64,000 nucleotides of DNA from Clostridiales bacterium (GCA_018372435.1 JAHAJA010000020.1:1-64000), one strand, 5' to 3'; shown: positions 18,709-28,150, counted from the first letter of the stretch. Notes: a model not told the origin generated them from the sequence alone. Numbers and translations: made by a program.

Positions 18709-18871
18709 AGAATTAGCTTTGCTGATTCCTTGGGATTACACAGAGTGTAAGACCATAGCTCCGAAGGAGTCTTAATTTAAAGAGCAAAATTACGAAGTAA
18801 TTTCGTGAGTCTATCGTATGCTATCTAGATAGTCTTTATCTAGAATCAGCTATGCTGAGTCTGGGATTACG
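18709..18871 (+). repeat. Multi-hairpin dispersed repeat, copy B, bounded by direct repeats
   Basis: Positions 18726-18815 match the complement of 1-96 block by block. The element is bounded by two direct copies of a hairpin plus GGGATTAC unit: 18710-18739 (TTAGCTTTGCTGATTCC) and 18843-18870 (TCAGCTATGCTGAG). Inner palindromes include CTCCGAAGGAG and AAATTACGAAGTAATTT. No coding frame. It occupies most of the gap between ftsH and the UPF0178 gene. Confidence 0.6.
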
Positions 18872-18887
18872 GAGAAAGGATATTCCT

Positions 18888-19340
18888 ATGAAAATATTAG
18901 TCGATGCTGATGCATGTCCAGTTAAGCATATCATTGAAAAAGTTGCTAAAGAGCTTTCAATACCTGTTATTATGATTATTGATACAAGTCACATCTTAGA
19001 TTCTGATTATTCTGAAATCATTCAGGTAAGTAAAGCTCCCGATGCAGTTGATATTGCTTTAATTAATAGAACAGCACCAGGCGATCTTGTAGTTACACAA
19101 GACTATGGTGTTGCTACCATGGTACTTGGTAAGAAAGGTTATGCAATTAATCAAAATGGACGCATCTATACCAATGAAAATATAGATCTACTTATGTTTG
19201 AACGTCATATTGCCAAAAAGCAACGCCGTGGAGGTGTGCGCACTTCAAGTATTCGAAAGAGGACCAAAGAAGATGATGATAACTTTGAACATTCATTTCG
19301 GAAATTATGTCAACTTGCTTTAAGTACTCATAATAAATAA
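18888..19340 (+). CDS. UPF0178/YaiI-YqxD family protein (DUF188)
   Basis: A 150-residue cytoplasmic protein of a conserved family of unproven function. It begins MKILVDADACPVKHII; DADACPV is the family signature and, with DLVVTQDYGVA near 70-80, gives a PIN-like fold with several aspartates. The C-terminal half is basic. The frame is open upstream to 18852, but the ATG at 18888 has GGAGAAAGGA ahead and gives the family start. It is the first gene on the plus strand after a long minus-strand block. Confidence 0.85.
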   Translation: MKILVDADACPVKHIIEKVAKELSIPVIMIIDTSHILDSDYSEIIQVSKAPDAVDIALINRTAPGDLVVTQDYGVATMVLGKKGYAINQNGRIYTNENIDLLMFERHIAKKQRRGGVRTSSIRKRTKEDDDNFEHSFRKLCQLALSTHNK

Positions 19341-19361
19341 TTTGACAGCTATATATTTTTT

Positions 19362-19423
19362 TGGAACCTTAAAACCTATAACCCTTTTTCATATGTTATT
19401 AGGTTTGTTAGGTTCCATTTTTA
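19362..19423 (+). terminator. Terminator after the UPF0178 gene
   Basis: TGGAACCTTA with AAACCTATAA pairs with TTATTAGGTTT and TAGGTTCCA, followed by TTTTTAAT. Confidence 0.75.
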
Positions 19424-19472
19424 ATTCTACACTTAGGGCCCCCCTCGTCCTATCTAAATAATATGATTTCAT

Positions 19473-19500
19473 TTGTCACAAATTGCAAAAATCATACACT
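19473..19500 (+). promoter_or_regulatory. Candidate promoter of the ECF sigma operon
   Basis: TTGTCA (19473-19478), 16 bases, TACACT (19495-19500), 38 bases before the TTG start. It resembles a sigma-A promoter. An ECF-type AAC motif is not clear. Confidence 0.5.
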
Positions 19501-19538
19501 AATATTATAGAGACATATATGCGAAAGAAGGTGGTGAA

Positions 19539-20039
19539 TTGGCAAAAGATAATCTTGATACCCTTTATTTAAAGCATAGCAAAATGGTCTATCATTTTCT
19601 CTTTCGTATGATTGAGAATCATGAACTGACTGAAGAACTGACACAAGAGACTTTCTATCAGGCATTTTTATCGTATCCAAATTTCCGCGGTGAATGTAAA
19701 GCATCAACCTGGCTCTGTCAAATTGCCAAAAACGTATGGTTGCAATATCTAAGGAAGCATAAACTAACAGATTCTCTTGATAACTATGTAGATAGCATCG
19801 TTCAAAACGAAGCTTTGGACCCTCTTAAAATCTATATTCAGAAAGAAGAAAAGGAATTACTTTATAGTAGTATAAAATTTCTTCCACAAGAGATGCAAGA
19901 TGTTGTTGTCTTACGAATATCAACTGAATTAAGTTTCTCAGAAATTGCTGATCTTTTAGAAAAGAGTGAAACTTGGGCAAGAACAAACTTTTATCGAGCA
20001 AAAAAGAAGCTAAAAGATATTGGATTAGAAAGGAGTTAA
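19539..20039 (+). CDS. ECF-type RNA polymerase sigma factor
   Basis: A 166-residue ECF sigma factor. Region 2 covers residues ~8-75 (HSKMVYHFLFRMI ... ELTQETFYQAF ... GECKASTWLCQIAKN) and region 4 covers ~110-160 (LSFSEIADLLEKSETWARTNF). Translation starts at TTG with a strong AAGGTGGTGA 3 bases upstream in the spacer. The next gene, 4 bases after the stop, has a zinc-finger anti-sigma start, so the two form a signal-responsive pair. The signal and regulon are not visible. Confidence 0.9.
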   Translation: MAKDNLDTLYLKHSKMVYHFLFRMIENHELTEELTQETFYQAFLSYPNFRGECKASTWLCQIAKNVWLQYLRKHKLTDSLDNYVDSIVQNEALDPLKIYIQKEEKELLYSSIKFLPQEMQDVVVLRISTELSFSEIADLLEKSETWARTNFYRAKKKLKDIGLERS

Positions 20040-20043
20040 TATT

Positions 20044-20889
20044 ATGAAACTAAAATGCTATATAGTCGAAGATCTATTACCTACTAACATAGAAAACCTG
20101 ACCTCTCAAGAAACGCAAACTGATATTGAAGAACACCTAAAAGAATGCTCCTCTTGTAGGAAATTATTCTTAGACATGAATCAGGAAATTATAAAACAAG
20201 AAACTGAAAAATCAGAATCTCTTAGTAATACTAACAACAAGAAAGATCTAATCTATCTAGATAAGATTAGAAAATCATACAATAAAAAATCTGTACTAAG
20301 CCTTAGTTTCTTCGTTTGTATCACATTATTATTACTGATAATCACATGGAATACTATCGAGAGCATCCACTATAGTGTCTTACTATCTTATGGTATACTT
20401 CCAATATTTATATCAGCAGGCGCTATATTGTTTCACAAGACACCATCTGCTAGTCCCTACACCAAAAGAGACTTTTTGATTGGACAAGTATTATTATTTG
20501 TCTTTGCTGCTCTTAGCATGGGAATTATGTATCGAACTGATTATTGGATTCAAAAAAATTCCTATCCATTTGGTCTCGCAGATTATGAAATAGGACCTTT
20601 TGTAGCTGATATTTTATACTTAAGTGTTGCTGTTGCTGCACTTTGCTTTATCTATGGCTCAATACAGATTCTAAGGAAATCCTATACTTACTATTTCTTG
20701 TGTTCCCATGCACTTACATTAATATTCATGAACATAGGCTTTTATCGACTATTAAAAACGCTTTCTGATATTAGCCTTTTCAAACTATTAAGAATTCAAA
20801 ATCTCGGTATTTATATTTGGGGTATAATTATATCTATAGTAATATGGTTAATCTCTTGCTCCAAGCATAATTCCTTCGACAATATATAA
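20044..20889 (+). CDS. Membrane anti-sigma factor with zinc-finger (zf-HC2) start
   Basis: A 281-residue partner of the sigma factor just upstream. Residues ~28-45 contain HLKECSSCRKLF, the H-x3-C-x2-C zinc-binding anti-sigma motif. From ~80 on there are about six hydrophobic segments with short loops, so the sensor part is an integral membrane domain and not a single-pass receptor. It probably holds the sigma factor at the membrane. Known in outline from other zf-HC2 proteins; the ligand is unknown. Confidence 0.8.
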   Translation: MKLKCYIVEDLLPTNIENLTSQETQTDIEEHLKECSSCRKLFLDMNQEIIKQETEKSESLSNTNNKKDLIYLDKIRKSYNKKSVLSLSFFVCITLLLLIITWNTIESIHYSVLLSYGILPIFISAGAILFHKTPSASPYTKRDFLIGQVLLFVFAALSMGIMYRTDYWIQKNSYPFGLADYEIGPFVADILYLSVAVAALCFIYGSIQILRKSYTYYFLCSHALTLIFMNIGFYRLLKTLSDISLFKLLRIQNLGIYIWGIIISIVIWLISCSKHNSFDNI

Positions 20890-20908
20890 CTAATTAGATT
20901 ATATGAAA

Positions 20909-20952
20909 AAACAGTCGCTAGATTACTATTCTCTAATAATCTAGCGACTGCT
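20909..20952. terminator. Bidirectional terminator between anti-sigma and opp genes
   Basis: AACAGTCGCTAGATTA pairs with TAATCTAGCGACTGCTT. It lies between convergent genes. Confidence 0.85.
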
Positions 20953-21004
20953 TTATAGGTTTTACTCCCCATGCTGAAACGCCAAGTTTTGCAATAACAA
21001 AATT

Positions 21005-22570
21005 CTATAAAATAGCTGCCAGTAATTTTTTCGTGTATTCATCTTTGGGAGCCCTAAATACTTCTACCGTATCCCCTTGTTCTACTATCTTACCCTCATT
21101 CATGACAATCACACGATCACATATTTCATGAATTACATTCATGTCATGAGAAATGAATAGATACGTTAAATTATGCTTATTCTTCAATTCCATCAATAGA
21201 TTTAATATCTGACGTTGAATGGTTACATCTAATGCTGAAACTGCTTCATCAAGAATAACAAACTTCGACTGTAACATCAACGCTGCTGCAATACATACTC
21301 TTTGCCTTTGTCCACCACTTAATTGGTATACATAACGCTTTCCAATCTCCTCTAAAAGTCCTACTTCACTTAGTTTCTCTTTTACCAATCGTCTACGCTC
21401 TTCCTTGGTATATCCACCTTTGATCTTTAATGGTTCTTCTAGAATCCATTGAACTTTCTTTGCTTGATTCAAGCTACTATACGGATCTTGAAATACCATC
21501 TGTGGTCTAGTTTCCGTACAAGTTATCTCCCCTTCATAAAACATATTAAGTCCTGCAATTGCTTTCGCAAGTGTAGATTTCCCACTTCCACTTTCTCCTA
21601 CAATTCCAACAACCTCTCCCTCATTAATATGGAAGGAAGCCTGTTTTACAATTTGCTTCTTCTCACCTCTACGTATTCTACCATTCTGATAATAATAAAT
21701 ATTAACTCCATTCACTGATAGTATCTTAGATACTTGGCCGTTCACCTTACTAGGTGATTGAACTACGGTTTCTATCTCCACCTTTTTTTTATGAATAGAA
21801 GGAACAGCATCAATTAATTTCTTCGTATATTCTTGTTTGGGATTTCTGAAAATATCTTCAACTAAACCTTGTTCTATAATTTTCCCCTGTGACATAACAA
21901 TTGTTCTTTCGCACATGGTTCTTATCACACCAAGATCATGAGAAATCAAGATAATACTCACACCATGTTCTTTATTTATCTTCTTTAATAGAGCGAGAAT
22001 CTGCGCTTGTACTGATACATCTAACGCAGTGGTAGGTTCATCGGCAATTAATATCTTAGGTTTACAAATCATTGCCATAGCTATCATAACTCTTTGCCGC
22101 ATCCCCCCTGATAACTCATGAGGATATTTATTATATAATTCTTCCGGATTGCTAAGTCCAACTTCAAGCAAGGCTTCTAAGGTCTTCTCCTTTTGCTCTT
22201 TCCTTGATAGTCTTGTGTGGATTGCTAACATCTCACTAACTTGATCACCAATCTTCATGACAGGATTCAAACTAGTCATCGGTTCTTGAAACACCATTGC
22301 TATTTCTTTACCAAGATAAGATCGTTTTTGTTTCTCAGACATAGATAGAAGATTATTTCCTTCCACTATAATCTCTCCACTCGTTATCCTAGCCGTATCT
22401 TTGTGCAATCCCATAATTGACAGTGCTGTCATTGATTTACCTGATCCAGATTCACCAACAATCCCAAGAATCTCTCCTTGATCAACCTGAAAGGATATGT
22501 TGTTTACAACCATTTGCATCGGCTTCGTGTCCGCGAACCCAATTGATACATTATTAACATCTAATAACAT
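21005..22570 (-). CDS. Oligopeptide ABC transporter ATPase, OppD and OppF fused
   Basis: A 521-residue protein with two complete ABC ATPases in one chain. The first (residues ~1-260) has GESGSGKSMTAL, LSGGMRQR and ILIADEPTTALD. The second (~285-521) has GESGSGKSTLAKA, LSGGQRQR and FVILDEAVSALD. In most peptide transporters these are separate OppD and OppF; fusion resembles YejF/DdpDF-type genes. The frame is open to 22609 but the ATG at 22570 (MLLDVNNVSIGF) follows AAAGGA. It is last in the opp set, after oppC. It would power peptide, nickel or related import. Confidence 0.92.
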   Translation of the reverse strand: MLLDVNNVSIGFADTKPMQMVVNNISFQVDQGEILGIVGESGSGKSMTALSIMGLHKDTARITSGEIIVEGNNLLSMSEKQKRSYLGKEIAMVFQEPMTSLNPVMKIGDQVSEMLAIHTRLSRKEQKEKTLEALLEVGLSNPEELYNKYPHELSGGMRQRVMIAMAMICKPKILIADEPTTALDVSVQAQILALLKKINKEHGVSIILISHDLGVIRTMCERTIVMSQGKIIEQGLVEDIFRNPKQEYTKKLIDAVPSIHKKKVEIETVVQSPSKVNGQVSKILSVNGVNIYYYQNGRIRRGEKKQIVKQASFHINEGEVVGIVGESGSGKSTLAKAIAGLNMFYEGEITCTETRPQMVFQDPYSSLNQAKKVQWILEEPLKIKGGYTKEERRRLVKEKLSEVGLLEEIGKRYVYQLSGGQRQRVCIAAALMLQSKFVILDEAVSALDVTIQRQILNLLMELKNKHNLTYLFISHDMNVIHEICDRVIVMNEGKIVEQGDTVEVFRAPKDEYTKKLLAAIL

Positions 22571-22659
22571 TCTATCATATCCTTTCTTTTTGTAACTGTT
22601 CAGAGCCAAGCAGAACGATTAAAAATGTATGTTGAAAACAGTTGCTTCTTTATTATAAT

Positions 22660-23442
22660 TTAACGCTCTTCATTAATTAAACTAATTCCTAATACAGTAA
22701 TTACAATCATAACACCTGGTGCAATTGCGTACCATGGCGCTGAGAATAGATAAGCCTGAGCCTCCGACAACATTCTTCCAAGACTAGCATCCGGTGGTTG
22801 AACACCTAAACCAAGATAACTCATACCTGCTTCCGCTAATACTGCATTATTAAATCCTATCGTAATCGTTGAGAACAACATGGAACTTATATTAGGAAGG
22901 ATATGAATGAATAGAATACGGATATCACTTGCTCCCATTAATTTTGCCATCTTTACATAATCCATCTCTTTTTGCACCATATATTCACTTCGAACAACTC
23001 TAGCAAAACTCGGTATGAAAACAATACCAAGTGCTAGGATTATATTGTATTTACCAATACCAAAGATACTTATAATTACTAATGTTAATAAGATACTTGG
23101 AAAAGATGTGATTCCATCATTAATTCTCATTAATACACTATCAAGGGTCCCACCATAATAACCTGTGAAGGCACCGACTAACGTTCCTACTACCGTGCCA
23201 ATCGCAACGGTTGCTATTGCCACAAAGAAAGTGGTACGGCTTCCTTCCATTACACGGCTAAAGATATCACGACCAAAATTATCGGTCCCAAACCAATGTG
23301 CAAAACTTGGTGCTGCATTCTTTATGGACCCATTCATGGCATTGGGATCATACGGAGTATAGAATATCCCCACTAGCACAAGCAATAAAACGATCCCTAT
23401 TAGTATAGCACCAAGAATGAAGTTAAAATTCTTCTTTCTCAC
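22660..23442 (-). CDS. Oligopeptide ABC transporter permease, OppC type
   Basis: A 260-residue membrane permease with about six helices. It starts with the typical short OppC anchor, then YDPNAMNGSIKNAAPSFAHWFGTDNFGRDIFSR, here summarised by GTDNFGRDIFSR at ~50-62. The EAA loop is GASDIRILFIHILPN. Its ATG overlaps the oppB stop by 4 bases. The C-terminus ends abruptly at GISLINEER, a few residues before the usual family end, which may be a small truncation. Confidence 0.9.
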   Translation of the reverse strand: MRKKNFNFILGAILIGIVLLLVLVGIFYTPYDPNAMNGSIKNAAPSFAHWFGTDNFGRDIFSRVMEGSRTTFFVAIATVAIGTVVGTLVGAFTGYYGGTLDSVLMRINDGITSFPSILLTLVIISIFGIGKYNIILALGIVFIPSFARVVRSEYMVQKEMDYVKMAKLMGASDIRILFIHILPNISSMLFSTITIGFNNAVLAEAGMSYLGLGVQPPDASLGRMLSEAQAYLFSAPWYAIAPGVMIVITVLGISLINEER

Positions 23443-24392
23443 TCGGCACCTCCCTCTTTGCTGATTCGAGGATCAATAATCCGATATAATACATCAACAA
23501 ACAGATTGATTACGACTACAATTGCTGCTATATATAATACTACTGCTTGTACAACTGCATAATCACGACTTGATATCGCCACCACTAGTAAGCGACCAAG
23601 TCCAGGTAGATTGAATACCTGCTCAACAATAATGCTCCCTGCAAGAACATCTGCAATAATCATTCCAAGGAATGTAATAACAGGTATTAGAGCATTCTTA
23701 AGAACATGTTTAACCAAGATATCTCTCTTGGAATTTCCCTTACTTTTTGCTGTTCTTACATATTCTAGATGCATCTGTCTACGAATCGAACTTCTTAAGA
23801 ACTTTACTGTCATTGCAATCTTTGGAATTGCCATTGCTATCGCTGGATAGATTAGATAAGCAAAGAATTTTCCTTTATTCTCACTAAAACTCACATAATT
23901 CCCTGGTACAAACCATTTCAGACATATGCCGAATATCAAAGTTAGAATCATTCCTAAAAAGAATGGTGGAATTGCCATCATCGTCTGGGTTAACAAAGAA
24001 AGCATGCGGTCTATTATTCCACCTTCTTTCATTGCAGATAGAATTCCGAGAGGAATTGATATGGCAATTATAAGTATAATGGATAGTAGTGCTAACCAAA
24101 CCGTAACAGTTAAACGGCTTGATACTAATGCTCCCACTTCCATATTATACTGCGTAGATTGTCCGAAATCTCCTTGCAATACATTGCCTAACCACCTACC
24201 ATAACGCAGGACTAAATTCTCATCTAAACCTCTCTCCTGGCGCAAGGCCTGAATTGCCTCAGGGCTTGCGTCCATTCCAAGAGTACTTAATACACTATCT
24301 CCAGGGATTACTTGAAAGGCCGTGAATGTGAATATTGAGACAATGAACAATGTTAGAATTAGAGTACTTATTTTTTTTATAATATATTTCAC
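23439..24392 (-). CDS. Oligopeptide ABC transporter permease, OppB type
   Basis: A 317-residue permease with an N-terminal helix, a periplasm-facing stretch and five more helices. FQVIPGDS near 28-35 and the EAA loop SKGNSKRDILVKHVLKNAL are typical of OppB/DppB. The end, RIIDPRISKEG, is the family terminus. It follows oppA after a 110-base gap containing a stem-loop. Confidence 0.92.
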   Translation of the reverse strand: MKYIIKKISTLILTLFIVSIFTFTAFQVIPGDSVLSTLGMDASPEAIQALRQERGLDENLVLRYGRWLGNVLQGDFGQSTQYNMEVGALVSSRLTVTVWLALLSIILIIAISIPLGILSAMKEGGIIDRMLSLLTQTMMAIPPFFLGMILTLIFGICLKWFVPGNYVSFSENKGKFFAYLIYPAIAMAIPKIAMTVKFLRSSIRRQMHLEYVRTAKSKGNSKRDILVKHVLKNALIPVITFLGMIIADVLAGSIIVEQVFNLPGLGRLLVVAISSRDYAVVQAVVLYIAAIVVVINLFVDVLYRIIDPRISKEGGAE

Positions 24393-24447
24393 AATTTCCC
24401 CACCTTTCTTTCTCCTTGATTTCTATCCAAATCATTATTACTACCTA

Positions 24448-24489
24448 GTCACCTTCATATAGTCGAATAATTAACTTTATGAAGGCGAC
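24448..24489 (-). promoter_or_regulatory. Stem-loop between oppA and oppB
   Basis: GTCGCCTTCAT pairs with ATGAAGGTGAC (one G-U pair) on the minus strand. There is no T-run, so it is more likely an mRNA processing or stability hairpin than a terminator. Such hairpins often allow more binding protein than permease. Confidence 0.5.
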
Positions 24490-24504
24490 ATTCTGAATCG
24501 TTAC

Positions 24505-26109
24505 TTATTCAGAGATATAATATACCTTCGCCATATCCTGAACATATACAGGATAGAACGTATAACCAGCTAATTTCTTATTCACTGCTACAAGTAAAGG
24601 TGGATCTTGAATATAGGCAGAAGCCGCATCATTTGTTAAATATGCTTGTAATTGCTTGTAATACTCTACCTTTTCCTCATCAACCGTACTTGCAATTGCT
24701 TTCTCAAATGTAGCATCAAAGTCAGGGTTATTATAGTTTATGAAATTGTTACTAGCTGTTGATACAAAACGTTCTACTGAATCCCTAGGTGCTAGATTCG
24801 AATCTAAACCTACAATTGTCGCTTGATAGTTACGGTTCTTATAGACATCTTCTAACCAACTATTCCATTCTACTAACTGAATCTTCGCAGTAATTCCAAC
24901 CGCCTTTAATTGCTCTACAATAATTTGAGCCGTATCAACATGGAATTGGTAGTTAGAAGGTACTGTTATGGTAAATGTTAATCCACCACCATAACCTGCT
25001 TCTGCTAATAACTCTTTTGCCTTTTCCACATTATAGTTATATGTTCCAGCTAAATCTGTATTATAATACTTCTTAAAAGCCGAGAACATATTCGTATCAA
25101 TGATAGTTCCTCTACCACCAGCAACCATATCAAGAATTCCCTGTCGATCAAGGGCATAACTAATTGCTTGTCGTACCTTCATATCATTGAATGGCTCAGC
25201 TCCATTGTTTAGGAATAATGCTTGCACAAGATTCATATTACCTACTTCAACGTTATAAGTATCCGGTAATTGCGTTGCTTGATCATCTGTTAGATAAGGG
25301 AAGATATCAATCGATCCAGCCATTAATTCCATAAAAGCGGAATCTGTATTAGCCGATATCTTGAAAGTTACTTGATCAAGATATGCTTTATCTCCCCAGT
25401 AATCTTCATTCTTAACAACTACAAAGCTTTCAAGTGGTGCATAGGATACGAATTTGAATGGACCTGTTCCCATCGGCTCAGTATCTAACTTATCGTAATT
25501 TGCTGGTACAATAGCACTTGTTAGATAAGCAAGTAATTCCGTATCTCCTTTGTCTAATACCAATTGAATTGTCTTATCATCAAGAATATTTACTTCCTTT
25601 ACATTAGAAAGCGCCGATTCTACTTTAACAGACGGATCCGTCTCCTCAAGCAAACCAGCGCAACGTTCTATAGAATATTTAACATCCTCTGCTGTTACCG
25701 CGTCACCATTATGGAATTTCACTCCATCACGAAGGGTAAATGTATACATCTTACCATCTTCAGAAATTTGGTATTCGCTTGCAACAGCTGGAACTAAATC
25801 ACCATTTTCATTCGGTTTTACTAAACCTTCATAAACATTGAATAATACTTCATTAGTTCCTGCCGCAACTGCTTTGTGTGGGTCAAGACTATCTAGATCC
25901 TGTGTTATTCCTACTACAATTGAGCCACCATAGATTGCATCTTTTTCTGATGCCTGATTATGGTCCTGCTCTTTAGAAGAGGTATCATCTGTAGCCGGCG
26001 CCTTGTTAGTATTCTTATCTGACTTATCACCTTTACATCCGGAAAGTGCAATAGCAGATACAAGAATAGCTACCATGAATAGGTACTTTGAAAAATGTTT
26101 AACTTTCAT
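24505..26109 (-). CDS. Oligopeptide-binding lipoprotein, OppA type
   Basis: A 534-residue solute-binding protein of the SBP_bac_5 family. A signal peptide with lipobox LSGC ends at Cys ~25. A Ser/Asp/Lys-rich linker follows to ~60. GSIVVGITQDLDSLDPHKA marks the start of the binding domain, and FTLRDGVKFHNGDAVTAEDV is the family signature. It should capture peptides or related ligands outside the membrane for the OppB-OppC-OppDF transporter encoded next to it. Confidence 0.93.
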   Translation of the reverse strand: MKVKHFSKYLFMVAILVSAIALSGCKGDKSDKNTNKAPATDDTSSKEQDHNQASEKDAIYGGSIVVGITQDLDSLDPHKAVAAGTNEVLFNVYEGLVKPNENGDLVPAVASEYQISEDGKMYTFTLRDGVKFHNGDAVTAEDVKYSIERCAGLLEETDPSVKVESALSNVKEVNILDDKTIQLVLDKGDTELLAYLTSAIVPANYDKLDTEPMGTGPFKFVSYAPLESFVVVKNEDYWGDKAYLDQVTFKISANTDSAFMELMAGSIDIFPYLTDDQATQLPDTYNVEVGNMNLVQALFLNNGAEPFNDMKVRQAISYALDRQGILDMVAGGRGTIIDTNMFSAFKKYYNTDLAGTYNYNVEKAKELLAEAGYGGGLTFTITVPSNYQFHVDTAQIIVEQLKAVGITAKIQLVEWNSWLEDVYKNRNYQATIVGLDSNLAPRDSVERFVSTASNNFINYNNPDFDATFEKAIASTVDEEKVEYYKQLQAYLTNDAASAYIQDPPLLVAVNKKLAGYTFYPVYVQDMAKVYYISE

Positions 26110-26294
26110 TGTAATAATTTTTCTCCTTTCAAAATGCGAAAGATTGATCTTTCACACTGGCCTCCTCGTCTGTCAAGGACAGACTTCACGATACTTTTTC
26201 TCCCATTATTCTATTGTCGATATAATAATATATTTTTTTTGTCCAATAATCAAGTAAAAAATTGGGCGTACTTAAAAAAATGCAATTATTAACC

Positions 26295-27458
26295 TTACAT
26301 CTTTTCATTAAACTTCATTACATAGCCAACTAATAATTGTGCAGATACTAGTACCGCTCTTTCATCAATGTTAAAGCATTCATGATGATTTGGATATGCT
26401 CTTCCAAGTTCCTCGTTTCCTCCTCCTACGAATGCAAAGGCTCCTGGGATGTGTTGTTGATAGATAGAAAAATCTTCTCCTAACATCATCTTAGGAATAG
26501 AAATAATATCTTCTGGAGCAAACAATTTTTTCGCTGCTTCCTTAGCCGTCTGTGTCACTCTCTTATCATTCATAACAACAGGGTGTAACGACCTCATGTA
26601 TTCAACATGAGCCGTAGCATTATAAGTAGCAGCACTATTGTAAGCAATTCGTTTTACCGCCTGCTCAATATGCTTACAATCCTGGGTGGAGAATGTTCTT
26701 GCAGTTCCCTCAATAAACGCTTCACCAGAGATTACATTATGTTGCGTTCCTGATATAAAATGCCCAACGGTTACTACAGCACTACTAACAGGGTCCAACT
26801 CTCTACTGACAATCGATTGCAGATTCATAACGGTAGCTGCTCCTGCTACTGTTGCATCTACACATTGTTGTGGTTTCCCCGCATGGCCTGATTTACCCAT
26901 AATTCGTATTCGGAATATATCGGAAGCAGCCATTCTTGGACCTTCTTCTATGGATACTTTGCCACATGGAATATCTCCGAATACATGCAAACCAAAGATT
27001 TCACTAACATCATCTAGGTGTCCACCATCACAGATCGCTTTTGCCCCAAGACAATTCTCTTCAGAAGGTTGAAATATTAGTTTGACGGTACAATTTAATT
27101 CTTCTTCATATTTCTTTAGTATAGAAGCAGCACCTAACATAGCTGCCATATGTGCGTCATGCCCACAAGCATGCATGAGTCCATCTACCTCAGACTTATA
27201 TGTAACCCCTGTTTTCTCTGTGATTCGCAGTGCATCCATATCACAACGGAGTGCAACTACTTTAGGCCCATGACCTATGAATCCAATTACTCCAGTTCCA
27301 GCTGCTGCCACAAAGGGAATCTCCATGACAGCTAGCTCTTCTTTGATTCGTTTTGAAGTTTCAAACTCCTGCATTCCAATCTCAGGATGTCTATGAAAAT
27401 GTTTTCTTAGACGAATGATATAATTACTTATTATATCAACCTCCTTCTTTATTTCCAT
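26295..27458 (-). CDS. M20-family amidohydrolase
   Basis: A 387-residue metal-dependent aminoacylase/hippurate-hydrolase type enzyme. MHACGHDAHMAAMLGAA (residues ~99-115) carries the conserved Cys, His and Asp of the active site. EENCLGAK holds a catalytic Glu, and HVFGDIPCG lies near 170. GKSGHAGKPQQCVDA begins the dimerisation domain. It lies upstream of oppA (185-base gap) in the same direction, and overlaps the preceding gene by 10 bases. It probably trims an imported N-acyl amino acid or peptide-like substrate; this is inferred from context. Confidence 0.9.
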   Translation of the reverse strand: MEIKKEVDIISNYIIRLRKHFHRHPEIGMQEFETSKRIKEELAVMEIPFVAAAGTGVIGFIGHGPKVVALRCDMDALRITEKTGVTYKSEVDGLMHACGHDAHMAAMLGAASILKKYEEELNCTVKLIFQPSEENCLGAKAICDGGHLDDVSEIFGLHVFGDIPCGKVSIEEGPRMAASDIFRIRIMGKSGHAGKPQQCVDATVAGAATVMNLQSIVSRELDPVSSAVVTVGHFISGTQHNVISGEAFIEGTARTFSTQDCKHIEQAVKRIAYNSAATYNATAHVEYMRSLHPVVMNDKRVTQTAKEAAKKLFAPEDIISIPKMMLGEDFSIYQQHIPGAFAFVGGGNEELGRAYPNHHECFNIDERAVLVSAQLLVGYVMKFNEKM

Positions 27459-28150
27459 TTCTCCAACTCCTCTTTGTTATAAATAGGTGCAAAATCATCA
27501 CTATCTGTACAGAAGAATCCTCCATTGGTTTGAATCATAGATAGAAAACAATTTGCAGCTTTTGCTTTAAGTGCTTCATCCATAGTTACTTCATAAATTA
27601 CTTTAATTCCATGTTCTTTAACGAATTCCAAATCGCTATCAGAATCAAAAGATTCTATCTCACATTCTTGAAAATCAATACTACTTGATTCTCCAAATTC
27701 AATTGAGGCGATTCCTAGTTCTGGCCAAACTTGAATCTCCGTTCCCTTTTCTTCAACAACTGGTGCAACAATTTGTTTACATGTATATTCTTCTGTTGCC
27801 ATATAGAATAGATGCATAGTAACCGGTCTTTTAACAGCTACTACCTTGCTGTTTCCTTTACTACCCTTATCTATCTTCTTTACTCCAATACTCTTGGTTT
27901 TTGTCTTTAAAGTATTCTTCTTATCATTCTTCCCAGAAGAAGCCTTTCCAATTCCCGCTTCTTTTGTAATATAACTATCCCAGTTCGTTAGCGTTTTTCC
28001 TTGGGCTGGTTTCCCTTTCTCTGGTTTTCCTTGTACTATTTTTATTTGAGAAGTTTTTCCATTCGAACTTTTTCCTTGCGAACTTTTTCCTTGCCACGTT
28101 TTCGCATTTCCTTGTGATGATGATCCTTTTCCTTTATTAAATTGCTTCAT
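27449..28150 (-). CDS. Unknown protein with a Lys/Gly/Ser/Gln-rich repeat N-terminus
   Basis: I do not recognise this 233-residue protein. Residues 1-110 are low complexity, with imperfect repeats of QGK and SSQGKSS and a strong positive charge. The C-terminal 120 residues look folded and acidic (ECEIESFDSDSDLEFVKEHG) with a short hydrophobic start (MHLFYMATEEYTCKQ). No signal peptide or membrane segment was found. The basic tail could bind nucleic acid or ribosomes. Its stop overlaps the start of the M20 gene by 10 bases, so the two are probably co-translated. Confidence 0.65.
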   Translation of the reverse strand: MKQFNKGKGSSSQGNAKTWQGKSSQGKSSNGKTSQIKIVQGKPEKGKPAQGKTLTNWDSYITKEAGIGKASSGKNDKKNTLKTKTKSIGVKKIDKGSKGNSKVVAVKRPVTMHLFYMATEEYTCKQIVAPVVEEKGTEIQVWPELGIASIEFGESSSIDFQECEIESFDSDSDLEFVKEHGIKVIYEVTMDEALKAKAANCFLSMIQTNGGFFCTDSDDFAPIYNKEELEKWK

